From the NCBI GenBank assembly GCA_030374805.1, contig JARGSG010000109.1, positions 1-64,000 of the forward strand: a stretch of DNA of 64,000 bases. The letters run 5' to 3'. The number at the start of each line of letters is the position of its first letter. Position 1 is the first letter of the stretch. The position numbers and the translations under genes were made by a program. This document shows, one piece after another, positions 32,414-43,433 of this stretch. This stretch comes from Gracilaria gracilis. Lineage: Eukaryota > Rhodophyta > Florideophyceae > Gracilariales > Gracilariaceae. The notes beneath the pieces are model-generated. The model did no database searches. It was not told the DNA's origin and worked only from the letters and a program-made list of their open reading frames with translations.

Positions 32414-34846
32414 TCAGCTCTCCTTCGCCGCAGCCGCTGCGTCCGTCGTGCGGTTTACTGATACCGCCGTGCTCTCGCTTGACGCCAGCTTGGCCGCCTC
32501 CACGTGCCCCGCCGCGCCATCGCCAGCCGGCGCGCTCGTGGCCTGGTCCACAAACTCCTTCGCTTGATCCACTAATGGCCTCAGCGTGGCCATCACCGCC
32601 GGAGCCAGGTACGTGGGAGCGTCCAGCGTGTAACCCACGTACACGATGGGTACAACGATAATCGTCAACATCAGCAGCAGCGGGTTTCGCAACACAGCCA
32701 TCATCTCGTTCCATCCCAGAATTAGTAGCACCCCAAGAAGCCAGATGGGCACCTTGGTTGTGATTCTTGCCGCCTCTTGCGCCCGCTTCGCTTCCATGAA
32801 GATCGCCCCACTCTGTCGTTTCAGTTTGTCCTTCAGATCTGCCTTCGCGTTCGAGTCGATGATCATCAGTTCACTGCCTTTCTTGCCTATGTCCCGCCTG
32901 GCTGTGCTTGTCGAAGTCGCAAGCGCACCCTCCAATCTCACCTCCGCCAGCAACTCGGCAAGCTTTTCACCGCTTTCTCGCGCAGCCACAAACAGCGCTT
33001 CAATGTCCTCATTCGGCCCGAAATGCCTTGGAACGCCTCTTTCGTCAAAGCGGAACGCATCTTCGAATCGCTTCATCATTCTCAGAAGCATGTTGGACGG
33101 AGTACCGATGGCAGCCCTGATGTCACTCACAGCCGAATCGTGACACTCGCTCTTCAGCTCATCTTGCAAACTCTTCATCTGTTCCTCCTCTAACGCAAGT
33201 CCCTTCTCACCATACACGGTTTTGGCCTCCCTGGCCGTGGCTTCCCATGATACATCTGCAACCTCGGACGTGCGACTCCATAGGTCGTCGGGCCCGTTCT
33301 CCAACACAGTGGTCATCGGCGCCTTAAACGCTGACTGGAACGTCTCCAAGCAATGCGTCCGCGATTCAGAAAGAACTCTGTTTGTCTCGCGCCTGAGCTC
33401 GGTGTCCAAAGTCTTTTCCAGTCGGGTCCGAGCCATTGCAGACGAAGTGATAGTGAATCCGAGAGGGTGCGACTTCATCTCAGTCGCATCAGAAACACTT
33501 TTGTGTAGTTGCGTTGTTGTGCACGCGTCGTCAAACACTTTCATCGCGCTTTCCATAGCCGTCTTGCAGTTTTCATTCCAGTTGAGCCACGGTTCGGAAA
33601 CGGACCCATCTTCGCTACCGCTCACGATCTCCTGAAACTGTTTCACAGCCGCATCGGTGGCGGCAGTTATTTGAGCATCAAACAACATCTTGCACTCGGA
33701 TGAAAGGTGAGCGCGTACGTCCTCCGCCTTCATGTCAGCGACCGTCTTGGAGTAACGCGAAGCCCCTTCGCTGTACTTGTTCAAGGCGCTGTCACAGTTT
33801 TCAAGCAGAGTGCTGAACAATGCAGGGACAATTGTGGGCATTGACCTATCCGCGGGTAGGAGGTCCTCTTTGAGAAGACCGATTGTGTTTTCGAAGGTGA
33901 AAAACACCTCCTTCGCAATCTGTTCGCATCTAACATGCGCCAACATTTCCTTCTGTGAAGGAATGTCAAGCTCCTTGTTTGCGCGAATGGTTTCCCACAC
34001 AGATCTTGCGTACTCCGAAAAGCCATCCGCAGCCACGCCTCGACTGTATTCCTGTTTGAAGATATCGCCGCTATGGAAACGCTGTTTGAGTTGGCCCACC
34101 TTCTCTTCAAACTCGTCCGGGCAGTAGACCTTGTGAGGCAGAGCTTCAAAGTCAAGGTCGAAGTAATCAGTGATAGGAGTATCCAAGGCGGCTGGGGGCT
34201 TGTTAATGGTGTTCCAAATATTATCCAAGTCCTCTCGAAGAGAAGAGCACAACTTGTCCATTGGGGTGGAATCGTAATCTCGAATAACAAAGAGCATCTT
34301 AGTCTTCGGCATTCGCTTGGAGTGCGAGTCGGAGCCGGTGGCACCGAAAAATAGCTGCAAATCAAGCTCCATGATGGTTCGCAGCAGAGGCATGTTTGAC
34401 GCGTTGTTTCGGCCGACGTCATGGATCCAAACGTTGACGACAAGCACCTCCGCAAGCGCCAAGGCAAACAAGGCGCTTTTTCTTTCGTAAGTGGCAGCAT
34501 CTTCGCCCCTCTCCCGCGAATCAGTGCCTTCAAGGTCCATGACGAGAATGCCCGCGTCCACATCTCGCCCTAACCATACGCCCTGTGTGACCTGGTAACG
34601 ACCGCCGCCGCTGTCCATGGTGGGGAACTTTGTTCCGAATAACATGTTCATCAAGGTGGACTTGCCGGACGACTGCGGCCCCATGATTGCGGTGACTTTG
34701 TAGTCAAATCCCAGTTGAGAGATGTGCTTCGCTTTTAAATAGGTCTCCAATCCATCGTTGAACTGCTGCTCGTAGTTGACGACCTGCACCATGTGCGAGG
34801 CGTCAGGCTGCACTGCAGGAGGCTCATCGGAAACGGCTGAAGTCAT
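32414..34846 (-). CDS. SEY1: RHD3/SEY1-type ER membrane-fusion GTPase
   Basis: 810 residues from ATG 34846, intact, single exon. GTP-binding motifs: P-loop GPQSSGKST at 56-64, switch Thr region QVTQGVW, G3 DLEG at 104-107, and G4-like VIRDYD near 187. A long helical middle domain follows, then two adjacent hydrophobic hairpin segments at about 699-745 (WLLGVLLILGW; LLLMLTIIVVPIVYVGYTL), then an Ala/Ser-rich cytosolic tail. This is the atlastin/Sey1p/RHD3 layout, which drives homotypic fusion of ER tubules (family knowledge). Length fits the plant/fungal RHD3 class. It is followed by the USP gene in the same direction; no shared regulation is visible. Confidence 0.93.
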   Translation of the reverse strand: MTSAVSDEPPAVQPDASHMVQVVNYEQQFNDGLETYLKAKHISQLGFDYKVTAIMGPQSSGKSTLMNMLFGTKFPTMDSGGGRYQVTQGVWLGRDVDAGILVMDLEGTDSRERGEDAATYERKSALFALALAEVLVVNVWIHDVGRNNASNMPLLRTIMELDLQLFFGATGSDSHSKRMPKTKMLFVIRDYDSTPMDKLCSSLREDLDNIWNTINKPPAALDTPITDYFDLDFEALPHKVYCPDEFEEKVGQLKQRFHSGDIFKQEYSRGVAADGFSEYARSVWETIRANKELDIPSQKEMLAHVRCEQIAKEVFFTFENTIGLLKEDLLPADRSMPTIVPALFSTLLENCDSALNKYSEGASRYSKTVADMKAEDVRAHLSSECKMLFDAQITAATDAAVKQFQEIVSGSEDGSVSEPWLNWNENCKTAMESAMKVFDDACTTTQLHKSVSDATEMKSHPLGFTITSSAMARTRLEKTLDTELRRETNRVLSESRTHCLETFQSAFKAPMTTVLENGPDDLWSRTSEVADVSWEATAREAKTVYGEKGLALEEEQMKSLQDELKSECHDSAVSDIRAAIGTPSNMLLRMMKRFEDAFRFDERGVPRHFGPNEDIEALFVAARESGEKLAELLAEVRLEGALATSTSTARRDIGKKGSELMIIDSNAKADLKDKLKRQSGAIFMEAKRAQEAARITTKVPIWLLGVLLILGWNEMMAVLRNPLLLMLTIIVVPIVYVGYTLDAPTYLAPAVMATLRPLVDQAKEFVDQATSAPAGDGAAGHVEAAKLASSESTAVSVNRTTDAAAAAKES

Positions 34847-34937
34847 TTGTTAGAGGAGTTGGGGGTGGGTACGACAGTGGTGGGGGAAAGCGACGCGAAG
34901 CGACGCGGCTACGCTGATGTCGAGCGCGGGGTGAAGC

Positions 34938-37900
34938 TTATTGGAGCGAAGCTCCAAGCGCGCAGGAGACTCCTCGGGAGAGAAGCTGCGCTGAAAGCGA
35001 GTGACGCATGATGCATGTGAGAATGACAGTCAAAATTTGCGATGTGGAGCGCAGCGCGCGACGTGGCAACGTTGTCCACGGGAGCGCTGCACCCGCGTGA
35101 GCATTTGAATTCAAACCAAACGGCCAACTTGTATACTTGTTCAAATGGCAGACAGAGGGACGCGAGTCCCACGACGGGATCAGCGCCAGCGCGGAGGCGC
35201 GCGTGCTTAACCTTCGGTTCCAACTGTAGTCGCTCTGCATACCGGCTTCCAACGTCGTAACCCACACGTCGTCGTACTTGATGCGTTCTCCGATCATCCG
35301 CACGCGCGCCCCGTACGGCACCGCCATTATGCTCCCGCGCGACGCTCCTGACCGCCACCGCCACTCCACCGCGCGCGCCGGAGCCGTTCCCCACTCGATG
35401 CGCACACGCTCGTCGCCGGTGAACGACGCGTCCCCCGTCCCCATCCATTCGCCGCCGTAGAACGGCAGATTCGTGCGCCGCCGTTCATCACTCACGTTGC
35501 ACACCGTCATCATCTTCGCGCCGCGTTCGAACCAGCATACCAACGTGCCGTCGTGGGAGACCGCCAAGTGCGAACGGAAGCGAGTCTCCGGTGCCGCAAA
35601 GTGCACCGCATTTGCATTATCGTCTTGCCACAACGGCACCCTCCGCTCCGTCACTACCGCTAATGTCCGCCCGTTTGCACTGAGAGCACACTTCCGTATC
35701 CGCTCTTCGCTTTGCCCCACCCCAGCAAGCACCCGACTCTGAACGGTCCACGTCTGCACCTCATGCTCATACACCGCTGCCAGTAGCACACCGTCATCCG
35801 CCCACACCAAGTCAACCCCGATTCCAACCTTGCGTCCTCCGTTCTCTCTGTACAACAGCTCTCCGTTGGCCTTTGGTCTCGCTTGCTGGTCCCATAACCC
35901 AACCCCCTCATCACATATGGTTGCAAACATCGTCCCGCCACCATTGCACCTCACCCGTCTCCAGTGTCTCTTTGTGTCATCCGTGCTCATGTGCGCTGGT
36001 GATACCTCAATCGTCCTCACAGTTTCCCCATCGGTTGCTCCCAGTTTCCCTCCGTCCGGCGACCATTTCATCCCCACCACATAGCTTACCTTCTCTGCTA
36101 TCCACACCTGTTTTTCTTTCGTTGAGTCAAGTTGGAACCCGAATACGCTTAGGCCACGAGAGTAGTCACCGACTCCAAGCCAAGAATTCTTCAGCGACCA
36201 TTCTAGAGTGCAACTCCTATCCAGCGAGTGTATCAGTCTCACCTGCGGGTTTCCACTACAAACTGTTGTCACGTCTCATATGCATGTCCCAGTGGTATGC
36301 GAGGAGGTTGTCAACATGCGTCCATCCTGAGACCAAGCCATGCTAACAAGCGTGGAACCAACATCAAGCCATCCTACTATGGAATCGGTTGAATTCCACA
36401 CCATGACAAATTTGCCACCACATCCAACTGCCAACCACTTCTTATCTCTGGAACGGCAAAGGGAGTGCATCTCCATGCCATTTCCCATCGAACATACATC
36501 CTTCACCCCATCCAAACCCGTGTTCCATATTCTTATTTTCTCCCCGTCGTATACAAAAGCCAACATGCTCCCAAATGCAGAAAACTCACTCGCACTCCAA
36601 CCTTGAAAACCTTCTACCCGGTACACTGTTTGTGCTCGATTCAATCGTCGTTTGTTGCTGACATCCCACACCTCGACACGTCCGTCACTCATGAACAAAC
36701 CTAACTTGCTTCCGTCGTCACAGGTGAGATAGCGGCGAACTTCCTTTTGAACCTTACCATACCATATGCACATATGCTCGCCTTCACATCCTTCGTTCAA
36801 CTTCCATACTTCAAAACTGTCCACAATGCTACTCACCACCACTGTGCTCTCGGGGACGACGAACGCATACACTGACACATCACGCCTATACCATGTTCGT
36901 GTTACTATTCTCTTCATTCCTCGTAAATTCCAAACCTGCTTCACTACTCGTCCCCCTTGCAAAAGGCACCCGGCCCCTGCTTTCACCCAAGGCTTCTCTG
37001 CATAGCACTCAATTTTTTCCAAGAACCGTCCGATTCCTAACTCGTCTTTGCTTTCTACCAGTCTTCCATACAGCTGAAACCACACCTCTCTTTCATTCTG
37101 AATCGCATATGGAGCAGCTAATTTAACTGCGTCCTTGACAAGCTCCAACGCGTGAATTTTGCTCGTATCAAATGTCTCACCGCCCGACATGTTTTCCACA
37201 CTGTATTTCCTCATCTTATCTATAACCAGTAGATAATCGTTAACAACCGGCGCCGCCTCACTCGTGCGGATCTGCTTCACGGTCCATCTTGGATCCAATA
37301 AGACACGCACTGCTTCATCAAGGACATTCGCCGCTATCAGGTGCCGAAATAAGTTCTGATACACGTAAACCCCCCCTTCGGTATCTGCTCCCACCATGCT
37401 CGATATGTATCTCCTTCCTGCTCTCTGTCTTCCGACGCTTCAATGTACCCGGAAAGCAGTTGGGCATGATATTGTTGGCTCTTCTCTTTCGCAATGGAGG
37501 AAAAGTGCTCGTGAACAAGGTCATGCAAACGGATTCCGACAACTTCTATCCTATTTTCCCGAACAACCTCTTTCTTGACCAACCCTACATTCTCGACAAC
37601 TCCTATTAACTCCTCTGCGGAAGTACCGTCTCGAATGCCCCACAAACGCCGTAGCATATCAGCGGGGGAAAACTGCTGCTTCTGAAGAACACAAAGCGAT
37701 TGTAACATCTCTTCGAACGACATTTTGGTCCGCGTCCGCCACTCTTCCCCGTGATTGGTTTGACAAAACTGAACAGCTGCATTAAGAAAAGCTGAAAGTG
37801 TCCCATATCCCGCGACAGTATGTTCTCGCTCTACAGGTCTATTTCTTAATCTGGAGAGAACTCTCTGGAAGCGGTCTTCGAAACCACGTCCATGCTTCGC

Positions 37901-39169
37901 TACAAGGTGCCCGGCCACAGCTAGGGCCACAGGCAGACCTCCACATAATTGCAAAAGACTCTTCAAACTCTCCTTGCCGGTCAGTACTTTTTCTTCATCA
38001 ATGACCGTACCTGCATTCTTCAACAACATCCCCTCCGATGTGTTCGAGAGAGGTTCCCGAAGTTCAAATTCGATCATAACTCCCGACAGCTCCCTCAAAG
38101 TTAGATCTCTAGAAGTGAATATCATTCGGCTGCCTTTGGAACCCAATAACCGTTTCAACGAAAACAAAGTGTGTCGTGTGATCTCCACATTTTCCCACAT
38201 GTCGTCTACAATGAACAATATCTTCGCACTCCCAAACCACCCCTCAGCCTGTCTTAGAGTTTCTTGGAAGTTTCCTTCACACAGAAGTTCATTCGCAAGC
38301 TTCACACCCCCAGACTATTTAATGCAGTTGCATAACTCTTTGCTTAGAGTCAACTCACTTGCATCCATGCCCAAAGATATCTCGTAGATTCCTCCGGGAA
38401 ATGCCTTCCCAACATCGGGTAAACGAGCCAGGGCTCGAACTTCGCAACTTTTACCTACCCCTCCAAGACCGATTACACCGATTATACCACCTTCAACAAC
38501 CCCCTTCACGACGAAGACTCTGAACCCAATAGAACTTGTTTTCAACTTGCCCTCGTATGTTACTGGACTTCCCTGCTCGTCTCTCGAGTCAAAGTCGAGC
38601 CAAAGGTTTTTCGGGCTTGGGGTTCAACGCTGCTTCCGGTGTAAACATGTTGCCGGTGGCTTTGGATATAGTACGGATCTCCTGCTTGATATGTTCTAGC
38701 TTTATATCGCTGAGTACGAACCATGCAGATTCTAAATCAGTCTGGACAGAGTTGAGAGCTGCCTGGATACGTGCAACTCTATGGAAAGTCCGCCCTTCGC
38801 AAGTCTTGAGAACGTGCTTCCAATTAATTTTAGCTTCTGTGACGACCTTTCGGAAGTTGTTGATCTGGGTTGAAGAGGTGAATTAGAATCACCTGATGTA
38901 CCATCATGATCAAGATACTTTCGCAGACTTTGAAGTTCAAGATGAGCCGCTGTAAGATGTTTTTGTACCAAGCGAATGTCTGCATGCTGCTCGCCGGATA
39001 AAGAACTGTGCAAGTGCTTCACCTTTTCACAGATCCGGTCATGAGTTGCCGTGAGCGTCTCGAAAGCGCTAGGGTATCGTCGGAACATATCCAGGCGCAC
39101 ATGGAACTCTGATAATCGCTTCGCAATCACATCAGCCAGTCCAACAACTGTGGCTACGGCTCCAATACC
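34938..39169 (-). pseudogene. NB-ARC-WD40 STAND/NLR-like protein, several lesions
   Basis: Start taken at MEGIGAVATVVGLADVIAKR (ATG near 39169), with a helical N-terminal domain. The NB-ARC follows: P-loop GVIGLGGVGKSC, Walker B ILFIVDDMWEN, a sensor SRMIFTSRD, the GLPL-like CGGLPVALAVAG, and an MHD-like RLHDLVHEHF. A WD40 beta-propeller C-terminus runs to 34938, with repeated GxxxxVWxxxxxxxxRxL patterns (DGRVEVWDVSNKR, KIRIWNT, VMVWNSTD, VGLWDQQA). TAG at 38315-38317 and TGA at 36276-36278 interrupt the frame, and indels occur near 38600, 38830 and 37390 (the 38830 one could be a short intron instead). NB-ARC plus WD40 is a STAND switch design used in immunity and cell death (family knowledge). 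Confidence 0.78.
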
Positions 39170-39286
39170 TTCCATATAACGTTCAGTGTTTAGAGGATGT
39201 GTGTCAAAGTTGCAGGTAATGACGCCGGGGTGATCGGCGAACGGCGAAATCTGGAATCGGGAACCATACACAAGCAAAGATAACAC

Positions 39287-39869
39287 AACAAGGATGTATT
39301 ATCTCTACAGTATAGAAGGCTTGAAATACCTCGACTCCTAGTCATTATTTGTGCATGACGTTAAGAAGCTCATTGCGCGGATTATTATGCCTTGTACAGA
39401 GTTGATCTGACCTTAGATGTGAATTGCTTTCATGCCGGGGTTATCCTTCGCTACCCTTGTAGCACAAGAATTCTGCGCGGCTCAACTTTTCTCGAAATGG
39501 GGGTTAGTCGATATCTACCCTTGTTGTACTGTATGTAGTCTGTCGAGTATGATTGGATTGGCTGTGTTCAAATCGCATTGATTATATCGCGTAACCCCCT
39601 GTGTCATACGTGATGATTATCATTCATGATATGCATTGCATATCCGAATGTCAGAAGAAAAGTATGTTTCAAGTCAACATGGGTCATCTGCACTCCTGAT
39701 ACTGGCGGACATTGTGAAACGCCTTCGCCAGTTACGCTTAATTCGGCTGCAAGTATCCTGTACAATGGCATCTATGAAGTTCGTGCCGTTAACCTTTGTA
39801 CCGGCACGCCGCAGTGAGGTTGCTGGTCAAAATTGGTTTGGTATCAGTTCTGCAGCAGTAATGAATAAG
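39287..39869. other. intergenic, nothing recognised before the R1 repeat
   Basis: The likely 5' flank of the NB-ARC gene; no clear TATA box. Short open stretches only. Confidence 0.4.
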
Positions 39870-40110
39870 TATGAGGTCGTTAAACTCATCCAAGCGATCG
39901 GTCAGCTCACCGGCCCCCCTCGTGGAGATGTGTGGAATGTCGTTAAAATGCCCTAGTCTAGATGCACGCACGCAGTAGGTCACGGGCCGGTCATCGGAGG
40001 AACATCGTATCCTCGTTTCCCTGAAATTTTCCTCGAACGAACGGCTCCAACGAGGCCACTGGACGGGGGGGGGTTCCAGTGGTTTTCCTGGAGGGACTAC
40101 ACTAACAACA
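39870..40110 (+). repeat. interspersed repeat family R1, copy 2
   Basis: Begins GAGGTCGTTAAACTCATCC and includes TGCACGCACGCAGTAGG, GGCCGGTCATCGGAGG, CGTTTCCCTGAA and GGTTTTCCTGGAGG. It is the most complete match to copies 1 and 3. A run of ten G at 40067-40076 lies inside. Confidence 0.65.
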
Positions 40111-40333
40111 AGCTGCAACTCGCAAACGGGTTACAGAATGGGTCGCACGTCGTATCGGTCTTCAGTTCGCTTTGTACTTCCTCCCAAGCAGGCCCATAGG
40201 ACTGTGCATGCTTCAACGGAGAAAGATTGAACTGACTAGCTAGTTTACAAACAAAAGCGAAACAAGTCAACCAATTTATTCAAACCTCAAGAAGCAGCAA
40301 TGCAAGTTTACCTAGTTCCACAGTCATGGCTTT

Positions 40334-40846
40334 CTACAAAGTAACAGGCACAAGACCTGGATCTGCCGAGTTAAACGTAGAAAGAAATTCACAATCGTGA
40401 TTACTAATGCAAACCGTTTCGTGAATAAGACCCTGTGGAAATACAGTGGATTCTCCAGCGTGAATAACGTTTGTCACCGTACGAGGGTTTAGGCCTTCGA
40501 ACTTGAACGTGATTCGGAAACTCCCGCGAAGGGCGTTAAGTACCTCAACGCCCCTGGGATGGAAATGCGGAATAAATGGTTGCATTGCTTTGAGAGTTAC
40601 ACGAACAATCTGGGTCTGAACGTCCTGTCCTGCCAAAGCTGGAAAGTTACTTAGGTCGGCAATCCGAACGCGAAAGTTTGGGTTGCTGATAATTACACCT
40701 TGTTCCGGCTTGATACGAAAGTCATTATCAGCGAGTTGCGCACGAATTGCTCCATTAGTTTGAGTGCCAAAACTGGGGATGGAACCCAGAGTGGAAGTAG
40801 CAAAAGCAAGAAGGATGATGATGGAGGTGGTGAACTTGTTGTCCAT
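40334..40846 (-). CDS. secreted germin-like cupin
   Basis: ATG chosen at 40846 because it starts a good signal peptide (MDNKFTTSIIILLAFATSTLG); the frame extends upstream without an ATG-based reason. 170 residues. Cupin motif 1 is HFHPRGVEVLNALRG (His, His and Glu metal ligands; the first His pair is HFH). Motif 2 is GESTVFPQGLIHETVC, with the final His. A TATA box lies about 118 bp upstream. Germin-like proteins bind Mn and act in cell walls as oxalate oxidase or superoxide dismutase in plants (family knowledge); the activity here is not known. A single-domain secreted cupin with intact metal ligands. Confidence 0.75.
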   Translation of the reverse strand: MDNKFTTSIIILLAFATSTLGSIPSFGTQTNGAIRAQLADNDFRIKPEQGVIISNPNFRVRIADLSNFPALAGQDVQTQIVRVTLKAMQPFIPHFHPRGVEVLNALRGSFRITFKFEGLNPRTVTNVIHAGESTVFPQGLIHETVCISNHDCEFLSTFNSADPGLVPVTL

Positions 40847-40963
40847 ATTGACGTGTGTACTGTGTATGCCTGAGTGAGATTTGATGGTGAAAAGCACTCT
40901 GGTTTGCTGTAGGTTGTGAGAAAGATGATGCGAGGGAGCTGAAGTGCGGGGTAGAACCGGTTC

Positions 40964-40969
40964 TTATAC
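40964..40969 (-). promoter_or_regulatory. TATA box of the germin-like gene
   Basis: The minus strand reads GGTATAAGAAC about 118 bp upstream of the ATG. Confidence 0.4.
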
Positions 40970-41042
40970 CGCAAGAACTCGTCAACGCAAGCTGCTGCGA
41001 TAAAGAGGACCGCCAACTTCTCGGTAGGCTGTTGGGAGTCAA

Positions 41043-41846
41043 TTGGGAGCTTTGGCTATAGGTTAAGGCTTCTGATTCTTGTTTCTACGAAAGAGTATGC
41101 CGCACATTGTGCATGCTCTAAAGTGTAGAGGTCACATCACCAAACAAGACCGAGAGAATAGCAAAGAAGAACGTATACATTAGCTTTAACAAGAAAGAGT
41201 CCTCTGTTTGCTCAAGCGCCAATGCCGCCAGGGGAGCACTCCAATCAACAGAGTATCTACACTATCATAAACCATGCACATGTGATTGGCAGGGAGCAGG
41301 GAACAGCTTCTGAAGACCCAACTATGGTCGCTCAGATGAAGCTTTTGTCCTTTGTCGGAATGTCCTTGTAAAGGACTCCCGTGTGAAGTATGACCTCTCG
41401 AGGACCATCACGTAATGTAACATGTCACGTAATGTTCCTGGAAATACGAAAAATTAAACGACCGCACTTACTGTAAATGAAAAAGTGAGACATGTGGCGC
41501 ATATGCGTAGATGACGTTGCCCGGTGTTCCCGGGTTTTGTGCAATTGAAGTATCTCGGCCGGCTATAGTCTCTTTCATAGCCATGACGAATGTACTTCAC
41601 AAATACCCTGTATGGTATCTAATACGCATAATTATACACTACGAGCATAATCACAGGGCCGTGTATCGCTATCCTCAGTGTGTTCGATTGTTTACAGCAG
41701 CTTTGGGGTTTATGTTTAAGGGTGAAATGCTATCGATGTACCTCTACAGAGCATCGTATACCGTGAGGGCGAAAATGTCTCCGGGGCCACCATATTCAAG
41801 AGGGGGTGCGGTCTTCAGTGTTTAAGAGTGTCGACGAACTATTCAA
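41043..41846. other. intergenic, nothing recognised
   Basis: A spacer between the cupin and the large secreted protein. One 41511-41825 open stretch has no coding character. Confidence 0.4.
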
Positions 41847-43340
41847 TCATACCGGACAGATGTCTGTGAAGGCACAGACAGTTGTTAACCGTTTTTCAAA
41901 TAGAGTTGAATCCAAAACTTTGTGTCTTTCCAGCCGACCGTTTTCATAAACATGGTATTGAAGGTCTTTTCCCTTGACAGAAGCTTTTCCTTGAAGCTTA
42001 TGACACTGGTCACAGCTGCCCAATGTCCTACCAGAATAAGGAAGTGGCTGGAACGCCGGGGTTCTCATTTGCATCGATGCTTCTAGTCCAAGTGTGGCTG
42101 TGAACGTTCCTTCGACAACGATTCCGGCGAATCGTGCTTCCATGGCGATTCCAGGCCGAGCGCCATAGAAACCGTTCACACCAACGTGTTGCTCAACTAC
42201 CCTGTCAAAATTAATGTCGTGGTCTCCGAAGCTTGCAAAATCAGGCGGCAGCAGACTCTCTGCCTTAATCCGCCTGGAGGAGTAACTTGCCGTCACGGCA
42301 GCGAGATTTTCATGAGTAGCGCGAAGGTAAGCATCCACTCCCGAATCCGCTTGAATTTCTTGAACCAGGTCCACTGTAGTAGATGCGTTCAAATGGTATC
42401 TTCCAAAGAGCGGAATACGTCCTGAGACCGTTGCATCTGAAATAGGTCTTCGGTAAATCTCTCTTTCATTCGAAGCTCGATAGGAGCTTGTTGCAACCAG
42501 TCTCGAAGCTACATCCGCTTTCAAGGTCTGTTCCCATCCTACTTCCAGATCGAACACGCGTAGGATCCTGAAGTTGTTGAACGAGCCCTCTATATCCCCG
42601 GACACTGAAATGTTTGCCCCTGGGAAGATTGCGAATTCTGAGAATACACCAGACCCGCTCCCTCCGGGAGCACCTAGCTGATCCGAAGGTAAGGTAGGGA
42701 GGCCTTGCAGCATTCTAGCAGTGGCATCAAAGTGGGGGCTATCATCAAAAGTATACCGTTTTGATGTGTGTTGTTTCAAAGAGGTACCAATAACGTCTAA
42801 GCGAATGGAAGGAGCAACCTGAGAGCCTGGTATGGCTGTCATATCCAATCGAATGCCGGGGGAAGATGCAGACGAAGTCACATTGTTTATCCGGTAGAAT
42901 AAAACAGGATCAGCCGCATTAATTCCATTAAGGGAAGGCACAGGAGGGCAACGTTTGGTCCAATGCTCTGCATCAATCACGAAAGCTGAACCACGAGAGT
43001 AATCTTCTCGATCCAGACCAGCACCTTCTATCTCAATGCGAATATCATGAGTGTCCCCATCTCGAAGGCAGGATTTCATCTTAACACTGTCGTCTTCTAA
43101 CTCTTCCCAGAGAATTGTATCCATTCGCAGGTCAACGGCAAAGCTCATTGTACGATCAGACTGTTTTGTGAACTCTGAAGCATCGACTTCAGAGGAAAGC
43201 AATGAAGAGGCATGGGCAAAGCCCCGAAACAAAGGGGTTTCACCATCGCCCTGGGGAGCTTTGTGCAGATGGGTCAGAGCATCACCACAGGTGACGAGCA
43301 GCAGAAGTGGCACTAGAAGCTGTTTAGCTAGAGAAAGCAT
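41847..43340 (-). CDS. large secreted protein of unknown function
   Basis: ATG at 43340, 497 residues, intact. An N-terminal signal peptide (LAKQLLVPLLLLVTCGDA) is followed by a beta-rich extracellular body with a single potential N-glycosylation cluster (NVTSS, NISVS, NASTT). The C-terminal Cys pair region (CDQCHKL) and final CAFTDICPV suggest disulfides. A TATA box (TATAAAAGA) lies about 90 bp upstream, so it is an expressed-type gene. No known domain was recognised. The long beta-strand body with repeated FGRYHLNASTTVDL-like patterns resembles secreted proteins of unknown function in fungi (weak). Neighbour of the secreted cupin; wall or matrix role is inference. Confidence 0.65.
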   Translation of the reverse strand: MLSLAKQLLVPLLLLVTCGDALTHLHKAPQGDGETPLFRGFAHASSLLSSEVDASEFTKQSDRTMSFAVDLRMDTILWEELEDDSVKMKSCLRDGDTHDIRIEIEGAGLDREDYSRGSAFVIDAEHWTKRCPPVPSLNGINAADPVLFYRINNVTSSASSPGIRLDMTAIPGSQVAPSIRLDVIGTSLKQHTSKRYTFDDSPHFDATARMLQGLPTLPSDQLGAPGGSGSGVFSEFAIFPGANISVSGDIEGSFNNFRILRVFDLEVGWEQTLKADVASRLVATSSYRASNEREIYRRPISDATVSGRIPLFGRYHLNASTTVDLVQEIQADSGVDAYLRATHENLAAVTASYSSRRIKAESLLPPDFASFGDHDINFDRVVEQHVGVNGFYGARPGIAMEARFAGIVVEGTFTATLGLEASMQMRTPAFQPLPYSGRTLGSCDQCHKLQGKASVKGKDLQYHVYENGRLERHKVLDSTLFEKRLTTVCAFTDICPV

Positions 43341-43424
43341 GGTATTGAGAGCAATTTGTTTTCATCCAAATGGACAATGTAAGAACACGCTCAAAGGGTT
43401 CTAAGCATGGAGGATGATACTCAT

Positions 43425-43433
43425 CTTTTATAT
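43425..43433 (-). promoter_or_regulatory. TATA box of the large secreted protein gene
   Basis: The minus strand reads TATAAAAGA about 90 bp upstream of the ATG at 43340. Confidence 0.5.

Noticed and set aside
34938-35448. Overlapping second gene near the WD40 C-terminus
   Set aside because: Out-of-frame shadow; the WD40 frame continues with VW/GxRxL patterns.
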